The translations under genes were made by a program, and so were the position numbers. A stretch of 39,340 nt of DNA, taken from assembly GCF_021699195.1 (NCBI RefSeq), contig NZ_SSXE01000081.1, forward strand, positions 1-39,340. Direction: 5' to 3'. This document shows, in pieces, positions 15,390-23,247 of the stretch. The first letter of the stretch is position 1. The number at the start of each line of letters is the position of its first letter. The notes below the pieces were generated by a model, which searched no databases, had not been told where the DNA came from, and worked only from the letters and a program-made list of their open reading frames with translations. The DNA comes from Nonomuraea sp. MG754425. Its GTDB lineage: Bacteria; Actinomycetota; Actinomycetes; Streptosporangiales; Streptosporangiaceae.

Positions 15390-18300
15390 GCAGAGAGGTG
15401 CACCGCCCGATGCGGAGAGTCTTGACCGGCGCGGCCGTCGCGGCGCTGGCAGCGGGGTTACTGACCCCGGCGACGGCCCAGGCGGCCGAGGACGACGGCG
15501 CCGTCGTCACCCTGCCAGGAGCCGAAGGCCAGTGGAACCTCACCCTGATCACCGGCGACACCGTCCGTCTCACCAGGGACGGCAGCGGACGCTACACCGC
15601 CACCCCCGAGGCCGCCCGCCGCCCCGACGGCCACACGCCGCTGTTCCGCAGCGAGGCGGGGCCGGAGGGCGTCTTCGTCATCCCCGACGACGCCCAGCCC
15701 GCCCTCGACGCGGGCCTCCTGGACCGCAGGCTGTTCGACGTGCGCTACCTGGCCGACAACGGCTACGCCGACGGGATGGCCGACCGGCTGCCGCTGATCG
15801 TCCAGTACCGGGGTGACGCCCCGAAGACCACCGCGCAGGCCCTGCCGGCGAGCACCGCCACCCGGTCGCTGCCCAGCATCCACGGCGCCGCGCTGACGGT
15901 GGACAAGGCGAAGGCGGACGACTTCTGGTCCACCCTGCGCGGTCAGCGCGCGACCGCGGGCAGAGCCGCGCTGACCGGCGGCGTCGGCAAGGTCTGGCTG
16001 GACGCGAGGGTCAAGGCCGACCTCGCCGAGAGCGTGCCGCTGATCGGCGCCCCCCAGGCGTGGAAAGCCGGCTTCGACGGCTCCGGCACCACGGTCGCCG
16101 TCCTGGACACCGGTGTGGACGCCGCCCACCCCGACCTGGCCGGCCGGATCGCCGACAGCCGCAGCTTCGTCGCGGGACAGGAGGTGACCGACGGCCACGG
16201 GCACGGCACTCACGTCGCGGCCACGGTGGCGGGCTCGGGCGCGGGCTCCGAGGGCGCGCGCAAGGGCGTCGCCCCCGGCGCCAGGCTGGTCATCGGCAAG
16301 GTGCTCGCCGACTCGGGCTCGGGCAGCAGCTCCGACATCATCGCCGGCATGGAGTGGGCCGCCACCGAGGCCAAGGCGAAGATCGTCTCGATGAGCCTCG
16401 GCGGCTCACCCACCGACGGCACCGACCCGCTGTCCCAGGCCGTGGACGACCTCAGCGCCTCGACGGGCGCGCTGTTCGTGATCGCCGCGGGCAACACCGG
16501 GCCGGACAAGGAGACCATCGGCACGCCCGGCGCCGCCGCGTCCGCGCTGACGGTGGCCGCCACCGACAAGACCGACCGGCTCGCGGACTTCTCCAGCCGC
16601 GGGCCGCGGGTCATCGACGGCGCCCTCAAACCGGACATCGCCGCCCCGGGCGTGGCCATCATCGCCGCCCGTGCCGCCGGCACCTCGCTGGGCAGCCCGG
16701 TCGACAACCTCTACACCAGCCTGAACGGCACCTCGATGGCCACCCCGCACGTCGCGGGCGCCGCCGCGCTCCTGGCCCAGAAGCATCCCGGCTGGACCGG
16801 TCAGCGGCTCAAGGCCGCGCTGATGTCGACCGTCAAGGACACCGGCTACACCGCGTACGAGCAGGGCGCCGGCCGGGTGGACGTGGCCAGGGCCACCTCA
16901 CAGGAGGTCGTCGCCACCACGCCGAACGTCGACTACGGCCTCATCCCGGTCGACGCGAACGACGCCGTGCAGCGGACCGTCACCTACGCCAACGACGGCG
17001 CCGCCGAGGTGACGCTCACTCTCGACGCCACCATGGGCGCGGCCGCGGACGCGCTGACGCTGAGCGCGCCGACGGTGACCGTCCCCGCCGGCGGCACCGC
17101 CTCCGTCACCGTCACCCTGCGCCCGGACGGCCTGGCCAAGGGCGGCTACAGCGGCGCCGTGGTGGCCACCGGACCCTCCGGCGCGCTCGTCAGGACCGTG
17201 GTGGGGTTGCGCCGCGGGCCGAAGAAGGTGCCGCTGACCGTGCACGTCGTCAACAGGCACGGCGACGCGCCGCAGTCGCAGGAGTTCTGGGTGTCCGCGG
17301 GCGCGGTGGACGTCCCCGACACCCACGGCGCCGGCGGTCGTGAGTACGTCGGCGACGGCACCTACCGCTTCATGGTCGAGCCGGGCACCTACAACGTCCA
17401 GTCGGGGGTCCAGCACCAGACGACCGACGGCGGGCCGGGCCCGGTCGTCCTGCTGTACGACCCGGAGACGGTCGTGCCCGAGCAGGGAGCCGAGATCACC
17501 CTCGACGCCCGCGACGCCGTACCGCTGCGCTTCGAGACGCCCAAGCCGATCGACTGGCGGCACAGCAGGGGCGCCGTCACCACCGTGCGCACGGCCTGGG
17601 ACGGCACCCCGCTGTCCTCCGGCTCGATGGGCGCCCTCGGCGCGAACGACTGGTACATCAGCCCCACCAAGAAGGTCACCAAGGGGACGTTCCTGTTCTC
17701 GGTCCGGGCCACGGCGGCCAACACGCAACTGGCCGTGCGCGCCGTCTCCCCGCAGAAGTACCCGATCGACGCCAGGACGTACGAGTACTTCGACGGCGGG
17801 TTGAGCTTCGACCTCGGCCAGGACACGCCCTTCCCCGCCGGGACCCGGCGCTACGACCTGGTCCACGTCGGCGGCGGCGAGAACCCCGGGGGCGACCTGG
17901 GCGGCAAGCTCGCGCTGATGACGATCGACCCGGACGACACGTGCGGCCTCGACCTCAAGCGCGTCGAGGCGCTGAAGGCCGCGGGCGCGGCCGGAATCGT
18001 GCTGTTCGCCAACCGCGTGTACCCCGGCTGCCATATCCCCACCTGGCCGGACAACGGCACCGGAGCGCCGGAACTCCCGGTGGCCCAGATCCTCAAGGCC
18101 GCCGGCGACAAGCTCCGCGCCCAACTCGCCGACGGCCCGGTGACACTCGAGATCACCAGCAACCCGAAGATCGACTACACCTACCAGTTCCAGGAGTACG
18201 AGGACGGCCGCGTCCCCCGCGACCTCACCTACCGCTACACCAACGGCCGCCTGTCGGCCGTGGACACCGCCTACCACACGCCCAAGACCCTCGACCACCA

Positions 18301-19234
18301 GCTCGAGACCTGGCACAGCTTCAAGCCGCTGGAGCGGATCTCGTTCTCGGCCGCCTTCCACTTCGCCGCCCCCTCCAGGCGCACCGAGTACTTCAGTGGG
18401 TTCGCCGCGGACACGCTGCGCAAGGGCACGGTCGGCGGCCCCGCCATCTCGACCTGGGGGCTGGCGACGACCCTGGAGAAGCCCGGCAGGCAGACCCGGC
18501 GCTGGGGCACCGGCCCGGCCACCCCGGGCGGCCAGGTGATCCCCGAGGTCCCCGGTGTCCAGTACAAGGTGATGTGCGCCATGTGCCGGCGCGGCGACAC
18601 GTTCCTGCCCGCCTACACGCTCGTCACCGGCGACGGCCGACTGGGCGCGGAGGGCGCGCAGGCCAACACCAACGCGAAGCTGTTCAGGGACGGCAAGGAG
18701 GTCCCGCGCGTCGCCGGCACCCCGATCCCGATGTTCACCCTGCCCAAGGACGAAGGCGTCTACCGGCTCGAACAGAGCGGCCCCGGCACGGTCAACGCCT
18801 GGACCTTCCGCTCGAAGGGCATGGACAAGGACACCACCCCGCCCACCACCGCCTGTCACCCGCTGGCCGGCGGGTCCGGCCCGTGCAACCCGCAACCGCT
18901 GCTGTTCGTCGGCTACGACCTGCGTGACACCCAGGCCCTGGACAACACCGTGCCCGCCGGAGGCAGGCACACCTTCGAGATCGACGTGTCCCATCCCGCC
19001 TCGTCCGAGCGGCTGCCGGCCATCGCGGGGCTGAAGCTCGCCTACAGCACCGACGACGGCCAGACCTGGCAGGACGCCAAGGTCCGCAAGCTCCGCACCG
19101 GCGTCTACACCACCACGCTCACCTACCCGCCCCTCGCCCGGACCAAGGGCGCCGTCACCCTCAGGGCCGAGGCCTGGGACACCGCAGGCAACAAGGCCGA
19201 ACAGACCACCACCCGCGCCTTCCCCCTGCGCTGA
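15386..19234 (+). CDS. Large secreted S8 (subtilisin-like) serine protease with PA domain
   Basis: 1282 residues. A signal peptide (about 9-34) is followed by an inhibitor-like propeptide (to about 215) and a subtilase domain (about 225-505) with catalytic Asp241 in Val-Leu-Asp-Thr-Gly, His273 in Gly-His-Gly-Thr-His, oxyanion Asn370 in Ala-Ala-Gly-Asn and Ser450 in Gly-Thr-Ser-Met-Ala-Thr-Pro. A beta-sandwich region follows (about 510-615), then a protease-associated-like domain (about 820-925) with Cys853 and Cys882, and a long C-terminal region ending in an Ig-like fold. It is likely an extracellular, self-processed degradative enzyme. ATG 15386 overlaps the microprotein stop; GTG 15398 or ATG 15410 would also keep the signal peptide. 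Distance from the LuxR gene suggests shared or dependent regulation. Confidence 0.93.
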   Translation: MSREVHRPMRRVLTGAAVAALAAGLLTPATAQAAEDDGAVVTLPGAEGQWNLTLITGDTVRLTRDGSGRYTATPEAARRPDGHTPLFRSEAGPEGVFVIPDDAQPALDAGLLDRRLFDVRYLADNGYADGMADRLPLIVQYRGDAPKTTAQALPASTATRSLPSIHGAALTVDKAKADDFWSTLRGQRATAGRAALTGGVGKVWLDARVKADLAESVPLIGAPQAWKAGFDGSGTTVAVLDTGVDAAHPDLAGRIADSRSFVAGQEVTDGHGHGTHVAATVAGSGAGSEGARKGVAPGARLVIGKVLADSGSGSSSDIIAGMEWAATEAKAKIVSMSLGGSPTDGTDPLSQAVDDLSASTGALFVIAAGNTGPDKETIGTPGAAASALTVAATDKTDRLADFSSRGPRVIDGALKPDIAAPGVAIIAARAAGTSLGSPVDNLYTSLNGTSMATPHVAGAAALLAQKHPGWTGQRLKAALMSTVKDTGYTAYEQGAGRVDVARATSQEVVATTPNVDYGLIPVDANDAVQRTVTYANDGAAEVTLTLDATMGAAADALTLSAPTVTVPAGGTASVTVTLRPDGLAKGGYSGAVVATGPSGALVRTVVGLRRGPKKVPLTVHVVNRHGDAPQSQEFWVSAGAVDVPDTHGAGGREYVGDGTYRFMVEPGTYNVQSGVQHQTTDGGPGPVVLLYDPETVVPEQGAEITLDARDAVPLRFETPKPIDWRHSRGAVTTVRTAWDGTPLSSGSMGALGANDWYISPTKKVTKGTFLFSVRATAANTQLAVRAVSPQKYPIDARTYEYFDGGLSFDLGQDTPFPAGTRRYDLVHVGGGENPGGDLGGKLALMTIDPDDTCGLDLKRVEALKAAGAAGIVLFANRVYPGCHIPTWPDNGTGAPELPVAQILKAAGDKLRAQLADGPVTLEITSNPKIDYTYQFQEYEDGRVPRDLTYRYTNGRLSAVDTAYHTPKTLDHQLETWHSFKPLERISFSAAFHFAAPSRRTEYFSGFAADTLRKGTVGGPAISTWGLATTLEKPGRQTRRWGTGPATPGGQVIPEVPGVQYKVMCAMCRRGDTFLPAYTLVTGDGRLGAEGAQANTNAKLFRDGKEVPRVAGTPIPMFTLPKDEGVYRLEQSGPGTVNAWTFRSKGMDKDTTPPTTACHPLAGGSGPCNPQPLLFVGYDLRDTQALDNTVPAGGRHTFEIDVSHPASSERLPAIAGLKLAYSTDDGQTWQDAKVRKLRTGVYTTTLTYPPLARTKGAVTLRAEAWDTAGNKAEQTTTRAFPLR

Positions 19235-19252
19235 CCCCCTCTCAGAGAAAAC

Positions 19253-19279
19253 CCCGCCGCCCGAACCACGGGCGGCGGG
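19253..19279 (+). terminator. Terminator after the subtilase gene
   Basis: A perfect 10-bp stem (CCCGCCGCCC with GGGCGGCGGG) around a 7-base loop, 18 bases after the protease stop. The T-tract is weak (TTCGG). Confidence 0.8.
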
Positions 19280-19323
19280 TTCGGCGCCGGGCAGAGGAAC
19301 AGCCCCGTACGGCCCTCAATGAC

Positions 19324-19437
19324 TCACTCTTCTACGCTCGACAGCGATATCACGACATAGCTGTCCGACTTCGCCGGATCAGCGTGGAGCATTTCTGCCA
19401 CCTTCGGTTCGTCGGGAACGTCGAAGTCGAAAACCAA
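19324..19437 (-). CDS. Possible 37-residue protein, unknown
   Basis: Between the subtilase terminator and the hydrolase stop, the minus strand reads a 37-residue frame from TTG 19437 to TGA 19324. It begins Leu-Val-Phe-Asp-Phe-Asp-Val-Pro-Asp-Glu-Pro and ends Val-Ile-Ser-Leu-Ser-Ser-Val-Glu-Glu. A purine-rich GGGGTGG lies six bases upstream. The composition is that of a folded protein, not of a GC-driven random frame, but third-position GC bias is weaker than in neighbouring genes. It is in the same frame as the upstream hydrolase, after its stop. It may be a small gene in that operon or the tail of a lost gene. Confidence 0.35.
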   Translation of the reverse strand: MVFDFDVPDEPKVAEMLHADPAKSDSYVVISLSSVEE

Positions 19438-19467
19438 GAGTCGCCACCCCCCTGGGTCCTGTTGTGG

Positions 19468-20568
19468 TCAGCGCGCGGCCAGGAAGGTGTGTACGGCGTG
19501 GTCGTAGCGGGTGCGGTCGACGTTCCAGGCCTCGGTGTGCTCGCCCTGCGCGAACTCCTCGAACCTGATGTCCCAGCTCAGCCGTGCACCCGTGGCCACC
19601 AGGCCGCGGGCCTCCTCGATGGGGTGGTCGGCGTCCGGACTGGTGTGGATCAGCAGCAGGGGTGGCCTGACCTTCGGCGGGTAGCGGATCATGCTGAGCC
19701 GTTCCACGTCAACCCCGGTCCGCCATTCGACGACCTGGTTCGACAGCGCGGCGATGAAGCCGGGCAGGTGCTGGTTGCGTGCGCCCTGCTCGGACGTCAT
19801 CCGCACGTCGACCATCGGCGCGTCCATGATCACCTTGTCGACCAGTGGGGCGAGTTCCGACCTGGCCAGGAACTGTCCGACGATCTGCCCGCCCATCGAC
19901 GTCCCGTACAGGACGAACCGGGTGGCCCCGAGTTGCCGCGCCCTGCGCAGCGCCGCCTCCAGGTCGCGCCACTCGGAGTCGCCCAGGTGCAGCAGCCCGT
20001 CGGGGGAGCCCGGCGCGCCCTCGTCGTTGCGGTAGCTGATGGCCAGGAAGGGCAGGCCGAGTTCGTGCACCACCGGCAGGACCTTCAGTTCGGCCTTGCG
20101 CCGCCCGTTCTGCCCGTGCACGGCCACGAACCACGTGCTCCCCCTGCCCGGCACGTACCAGGCCGGGGCGGGGCCCAGCTCGGTCGGAACCATGATCTCG
20201 GAGAAGCCGATGTCCCAGGTCACCTGGGGATCGCCGGGCGGCACGTTGCCGAAGTGGCCCGGCGTGCCCACGGAGGGCGCGGGCCCGCGCAGCACCTCGC
20301 GGGTGATCCGCCCCGGCGATCGGCTCACGATGTCGCCCAGCATGGTGAAGGAGCCCGTCCACTCCAGCCAGTAGACGCCGGGTTTGGAAGTCTCGTGCGT
20401 CTCGGTCAGCGTGATGGTTCCGTCGCCGGTGGCGAGCACGTTCGTGTTGCCCGTGCCGTAGTGGACGACCCGCACGCTCGCGTCGCTGCCGAGCCAGGCG
20501 CCGCACCCGACCGCGATCACCAGCAGCGCCAGGCCGGCGACCAGGGCCTTCCTAAGCATGGAGGCCAT
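19468..20568 (-). CDS. Membrane-anchored or lipoprotein alpha/beta hydrolase
   Basis: 366 residues. The N-terminal hydrophobic segment (about 6-22) ends in Ala-Val-Gly-Cys, a possible lipobox with Cys22, so the enzyme should act outside the membrane. The hydrolase fold shows an oxyanion region Val-His-Gly-Gln-Asn-Gly (about 150-155), nucleophile elbow Gly-Thr-Ser-Met-Gly-Gly with Ser224, acid Asp313 or Asp315 and His344 in Gly-Glu-His-Thr-Glu-Ala-Trp. The substrate is unknown; the closest general type is a serine esterase or peptidase. ATG 20568 has GGAGG seven bases before it and overlaps the end of the TetR gene, so the two are coupled and probably controlled by that repressor. Confidence 0.85.
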   Translation of the reverse strand: MASMLRKALVAGLALLVIAVGCGAWLGSDASVRVVHYGTGNTNVLATGDGTITLTETHETSKPGVYWLEWTGSFTMLGDIVSRSPGRITREVLRGPAPSVGTPGHFGNVPPGDPQVTWDIGFSEIMVPTELGPAPAWYVPGRGSTWFVAVHGQNGRRKAELKVLPVVHELGLPFLAISYRNDEGAPGSPDGLLHLGDSEWRDLEAALRRARQLGATRFVLYGTSMGGQIVGQFLARSELAPLVDKVIMDAPMVDVRMTSEQGARNQHLPGFIAALSNQVVEWRTGVDVERLSMIRYPPKVRPPLLLIHTSPDADHPIEEARGLVATGARLSWDIRFEEFAQGEHTEAWNVDRTRYDHAVHTFLAAR

Positions 20569-21124
20569 CGAGGATCCTCCGTACGTTCCGCTCGCACAGG
20601 TCACGGAAGGCGGGCTCGTCCAGCCCGATGCGCCCGCCCAGGTAGAGCTGGACCAGGCCCTGGACCGAGGAGGTCAGCGCCAGCGCGGCTTCCAGCGGCA
20701 CGTCCGCGCGCAGGATCCCGGCCGCCATGCCCTCCTCGACGAGCGCCACGATCCGCTCGAAGGTGGGCGAGCCGCCGCCCTTGAAGTCGTCGGGGAAGTG
20801 CCTGGCCTGCTCCCTCCGATCGGTCATCAGGAACGTGTACAGGTGCGGGCTGCCGAGGGCGAAGTCGAGGAAGTCGTGCAGGAGGCCGGACACCCTGCTC
20901 TGCCAGTCGCCCCCGGGGGCGCGGGTTCCCCAGCCGGCCGCCAGCTCGCGGGAGGTCGCGTCGGCCACGGCCTGCAGCAGCGCCTGCCGGTTCGGATAGT
21001 GCTTGTAGATGGCCATCGCGGTGACACCCACGGCGTCGGCCACGCGGCGCATGCTCACCGCCTCGGAGCCCTCGCGTACGAGGATGTCCCGAGCCACTTC
21101 GGCGATCTTTTCCGCAGTCCCCAT
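20552..21124 (-). CDS. TetR-family transcriptional repressor
   Basis: 190 residues. The N-terminal helix-turn-helix (about 8-54) has the TetR pattern Arg-Arg-Val-Ala-Asp-Ala-Val-Gly-Val through Ala-Ile-Tyr-Lys-His-Tyr-Pro-Asn-Arg. The C-terminal region is helical and ligand-binding. ATG 21124 begins directly after a GTATAC palindrome, with no clear ribosome site, so the message may be leaderless or nearly so and the operator would block initiation. It overlaps the downstream hydrolase gene by 17 bases, implying the repressor governs both itself and the hydrolase. Confidence 0.92.
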   Translation of the reverse strand: MGTAEKIAEVARDILVREGSEAVSMRRVADAVGVTAMAIYKHYPNRQALLQAVADATSRELAAGWGTRAPGGDWQSRVSGLLHDFLDFALGSPHLYTFLMTDRREQARHFPDDFKGGGSPTFERIVALVEEGMAAGILRADVPLEAALALTSSVQGLVQLYLGGRIGLDEPAFRDLCERNVRRILDGLHA

Positions 21125-21161
21125 GTATACACCGTATACCTTTCAGGTTAACGGTGTATAC
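21125..21161. promoter_or_regulatory. Operator array upstream of the TetR gene
   Basis: GTATAC occurs at 21125-21130, 21134-21139 and 21156-21161. The 11-mer GTATACACCGT (21125-21135) is exactly complemented by ACGGTGTATAC (21151-21161), and the first two copies also form GTATAC-ACC-GTATAC. Such palindromes directly before a TetR gene are typical autoregulatory operators. They probably overlap the -10 (TATAC). Confidence 0.82.
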
Positions 21162-21173
21162 CCGCTCCGGACC

Positions 21174-21833
21174 TCAGGTGCGCCGGGTCAGCCGGTACGC
21201 GGCCAGCAGCGACGCCCAGGCCAGGACGAGCGCGATGGCGAGGGCGAAGGCGACATTGGCCACCCGGGAACCCTGCAGCGCGAACATCGAGACCCAGGCC
21301 GCCAGGAAGAGCACGCCGGTAACCGTGCTGAGGGCGGCCCAGCCGCGGCGACCGGCCGCCCCGAACCGCCGGCCGTACCCGAAACACGCGACGAGCAGCG
21401 CGAGAAAGGCGACCTCGGAGACCAGGAAGTGCATCATCCCGGGCGTGCTCATGCCCGTGGGCGGGCCGAGGGGCGTGCCCGGCGGGAAACCGTCGGCGGG
21501 GTCGGCGGAGAAGCAGGCGGCGGCGACCATCCCGGCGCCGAAGACGCCCACCAGCCGCGGCCCCCAGGTGCCGTCCCAGCCTGCCGGACCCCGAGCCCGG
21601 CGCAGGCCGGCCGCTCCCGCCACGAACAGCAGGCCGCTGACCGCGAAGTTGGCGACCTGGATCCATCCGTGCTCACCGTTGCTCAGCATGCTGGCCGGGT
21701 GCCGGCCGACGTCGAACCCGTCCCTGGTGAGCACCTGCAGCACGACCACGACGATGTAGAGCGGACCGGCGACGGCGCCGCAGGTCAGCAGCGTCCGCGT
21801 CGCCCCGCCGGTCGCGGTGAGGTGCCCGGTCAT
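21174..21833 (-). CDS. DUF998 family integral membrane protein
   Basis: 219 residues with about six hydrophobic segments (roughly 14-34, 58-76, 91-110, 135-155, 165-183 and 190-210). The early Gly-Pro-Leu-Tyr and the His-Pro-Ala-Ser-Met-Leu-Ser-Asn-Gly-Glu-His-Gly-Trp-Ile-Gln motif near residues 44-58 mark DUF998, a family of unknown activity. ATG 21833 lies 25 bases downstream of the SRPBCC gene with a GGAG-like site, so the two probably share a transcript. It ends just before the TetR operator. Confidence 0.85.
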   Translation of the reverse strand: MTGHLTATGGATRTLLTCGAVAGPLYIVVVVLQVLTRDGFDVGRHPASMLSNGEHGWIQVANFAVSGLLFVAGAAGLRRARGPAGWDGTWGPRLVGVFGAGMVAAACFSADPADGFPPGTPLGPPTGMSTPGMMHFLVSEVAFLALLVACFGYGRRFGAAGRRGWAALSTVTGVLFLAAWVSMFALQGSRVANVAFALAIALVLAWASLLAAYRLTRRT

Positions 21834-21858
21834 CGACCCGCTCCGGCCGCGCGGCGGG

Positions 21859-22515
21859 TCATCTGTCGCCGTCCCCGCCGGCCTCGGGGGCGAAGTGCCC
21901 GATGGCGAACGCGACGGCCGCGGCGAGGTCGTCGTCGCCGGTGCCCCAGGCGGCCTGGACCGCGGGCCCCCAGGCGCGGCAGCCGGCGGCGGCGAACTCC
22001 TTCCCCTCGGCCGTGTCGCCCCAGGTCGCGGGGTCGAACGTGACGCCGCGCAGGAACAGGTCGAGGCCGAGCAGCGCGAGGTCCCAGCCGACTCCGATGC
22101 CGATCGTGACGCCGGGCCCGTACGTGCGCGCCATCTCGTCGACGGTCTCGGCGGGTGCGGCATGCTCCAGTTCCAGGATTGTCCCGTCGCCGCCGGGCGT
22201 CAGGCGCACCTCGACCTCGGTGGGCATGGCATCCCCCAGCACCCAGGTCACCTTGATCAGCCGGGGCTTCTCACAGCGCAGGATCTCCCCGCCGGCATTG
22301 TCCTTGAGCTGGAACGTGCCGCCGAGCCGCAGGTCGCCCTCGATCGGGGTGAGCCACCTGCCGATCCGGTCGGGGTCGGTGCAGGCGCTCCACACGTCCT
22401 CGATCGAGGCGTCGTACGTGCGCCGCAACAGCAGCGAGCGTCCCGCGCCGGCGGCGACCGGCTGGTTGCCGATCTCCCGCCGGGTGGCGTTGATCTGGTT
22501 GACGATGTCGATCAT
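21859..22515 (-). CDS. SRPBCC (AHSA1-like) domain protein
   Basis: 218 residues. The START/Bet v1-like domain shows Tyr-Asp-Ala-Ser-Ile-Glu-Asp-Val-Trp-Ser-Ala-Cys-Thr-Asp-Pro (about 34-48), Trp-Leu-Thr-Pro-Ile-Glu-Gly-Asp (about 54-61) and later Glu-Leu-Glu-His (about 115-118). These proteins bind small hydrophobic ligands and are usually encoded directly after an ArsR regulator, with which they are co-transcribed. Here ATG 22515 still overlaps (ATGA) the stop of an upstream reading frame, but that frame is only an ArsR fragment. The ligand and role are unknown. Confidence 0.88.
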   Translation of the reverse strand: MIDIVNQINATRREIGNQPVAAGAGRSLLLRRTYDASIEDVWSACTDPDRIGRWLTPIEGDLRLGGTFQLKDNAGGEILRCEKPRLIKVTWVLGDAMPTEVEVRLTPGGDGTILELEHAAPAETVDEMARTYGPGVTIGIGVGWDLALLGLDLFLRGVTFDPATWGDTAEGKEFAAAGCRAWGPAVQAAWGTGDDDLAAAVAFAIGHFAPEAGGDGDR

Positions 22516-22727
22516 TCGTCTTCTTCCTCCTCGTCGTTCGGGCCTGGTCGTCGCTCCTCGGACGGCGTCCCGGCGGGCGGGTGGCGGCGTTCGCGCCGGG
22601 TGCGCGCGAGTTCGGCGCCCAGCGCGTCCAGGTACCGGCTCCAGAACCGGCGAAAGCGCTCCATCTGCCTGCCGACCTCCCCGCCGAGCACGTCGAGTGC
22701 GTTGCACGGGCCAACAATCCCACTCAA
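22512..22727 (-). pseudogene. Truncated ArsR-type regulator (C-terminal remnant)
   Basis: An open frame of at most 71 codons ending in ATGA overlap with the SRPBCC gene. It contains Glu-Arg-Phe-Arg-Arg-Phe-Trp-Ser-Arg-Tyr-Leu-Asp-Ala-Leu, matching the last helix of ArsR regulators that partner SRPBCC genes, followed by an Arg/Pro and Glu-rich tail. The winged-helix DNA-binding domain expected before it (about 80-90 residues) is absent: upstream sequence in all minus-strand frames looks non-coding. Possible residual starts are TTG 22727, GTG 22691 or ATG 22664, the last 11 bases after GGGGAGG. I infer a deletion that left the coupling intact. A distinct small protein is the alternative. Confidence 0.5.
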
Positions 22728-22754
22728 GGCTTATATAAGTCAAGGCTGATATAG
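22724..22754. repeat. Two 16-bp direct repeats in the ArsR/SRPBCC promoter region
   Basis: TCAAGGCTTATATAAG (22724-22739) is followed directly by TCAAGGCTGATATAG (22740-22754). CTTATATAAG inside the first copy is a perfect palindrome. On the minus strand TTGACT and TATATA fall here, so this is probably the promoter-operator of the SRPBCC transcript. Confidence 0.6.
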
Positions 22755-23194
22755 AACCGCGAGCCAGCTTGCAGAAACTTAACTAAGATCACGTTGATGG
22801 CCGGCCACTCACCCGAGCCACGAACCCGTCGCCACTTTCGCCCGCCCCTGACGGAGTCGGGCGGCCCGGCGTGTTACGCGCGACCCCTGGATACAGGTGC
22901 CATGGTCGCCGCAAGGCGCAGGCGACCCGGTTCGGACGGGAATTCGGCGACAGCAAGTTAACACGAGATCAGTCGCAACTTACCCAGTCATCGACGGGTG
23001 ATTCCGTGAAACTTTCACCCGCACGAGCGACGTGACACCACCGCCGTGGAGGCGAAACTCCAGGCGGGAGGGCGTTGCGGCGACACCGCCCAGACCGGCC
23101 AGGCGCGGCCGTTGTTGACGCCCGGCCGAACCGTCGGATGTACTCCGCGACAACGCATTCACCGGACGGATCCACGCCGCTCTCCAAGATCGAA
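22755..23194. other. Non-coding interval between divergent transcripts
   Basis: No convincing gene is visible on either strand: open frames are short and lack a start with a ribosome site. It holds two AT-rich spots (CTTAACTAAG near 22780 and a GTTAACACG near 22960) and a short CGCCCG/CGGGCG hairpin near 22850. It probably carries upstream regulatory sequence of the GH43 operon and the lost front of the ArsR gene. Confidence 0.5.
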
Positions 23195-23208
23195 TGTTAA
23201 CGCTAACA
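23195..23208. promoter_or_regulatory. LacI-type operator upstream of GH43
   Basis: TGTTAACGCTAACA has 5-bp inverted arms (TGTTA/TAACA) around a central CG, the classic form of LacI/GalR-family operators. It lies 40 bases before the GH43 start, and a LacI gene ends the same cluster. I expect that repressor to bind here and release on an arabinoxylan-derived sugar. Confidence 0.78.
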
Positions 23209-23247
23209 ACCCCGGGTCAGTGCCGACGACAACCTCTGGAGGTTCCT

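Noticed and set aside
16898..18994. 698-codon minus-strand frame opposite the subtilase
   Set aside because: Same GC shadow effect; no domain and no ribosome site.
12289..19234. LAL regulator as the pathway regulator of a biosynthetic gene cluster
   Set aside because: No polyketide, peptide synthetase, terpene or tailoring genes occur in the window; the neighbours are degradative or unknown.
21125..21161. Insertion-sequence end or attachment site
   Set aside because: No transposase, target duplication or partner repeat; the palindromes fit a TetR operator much better.
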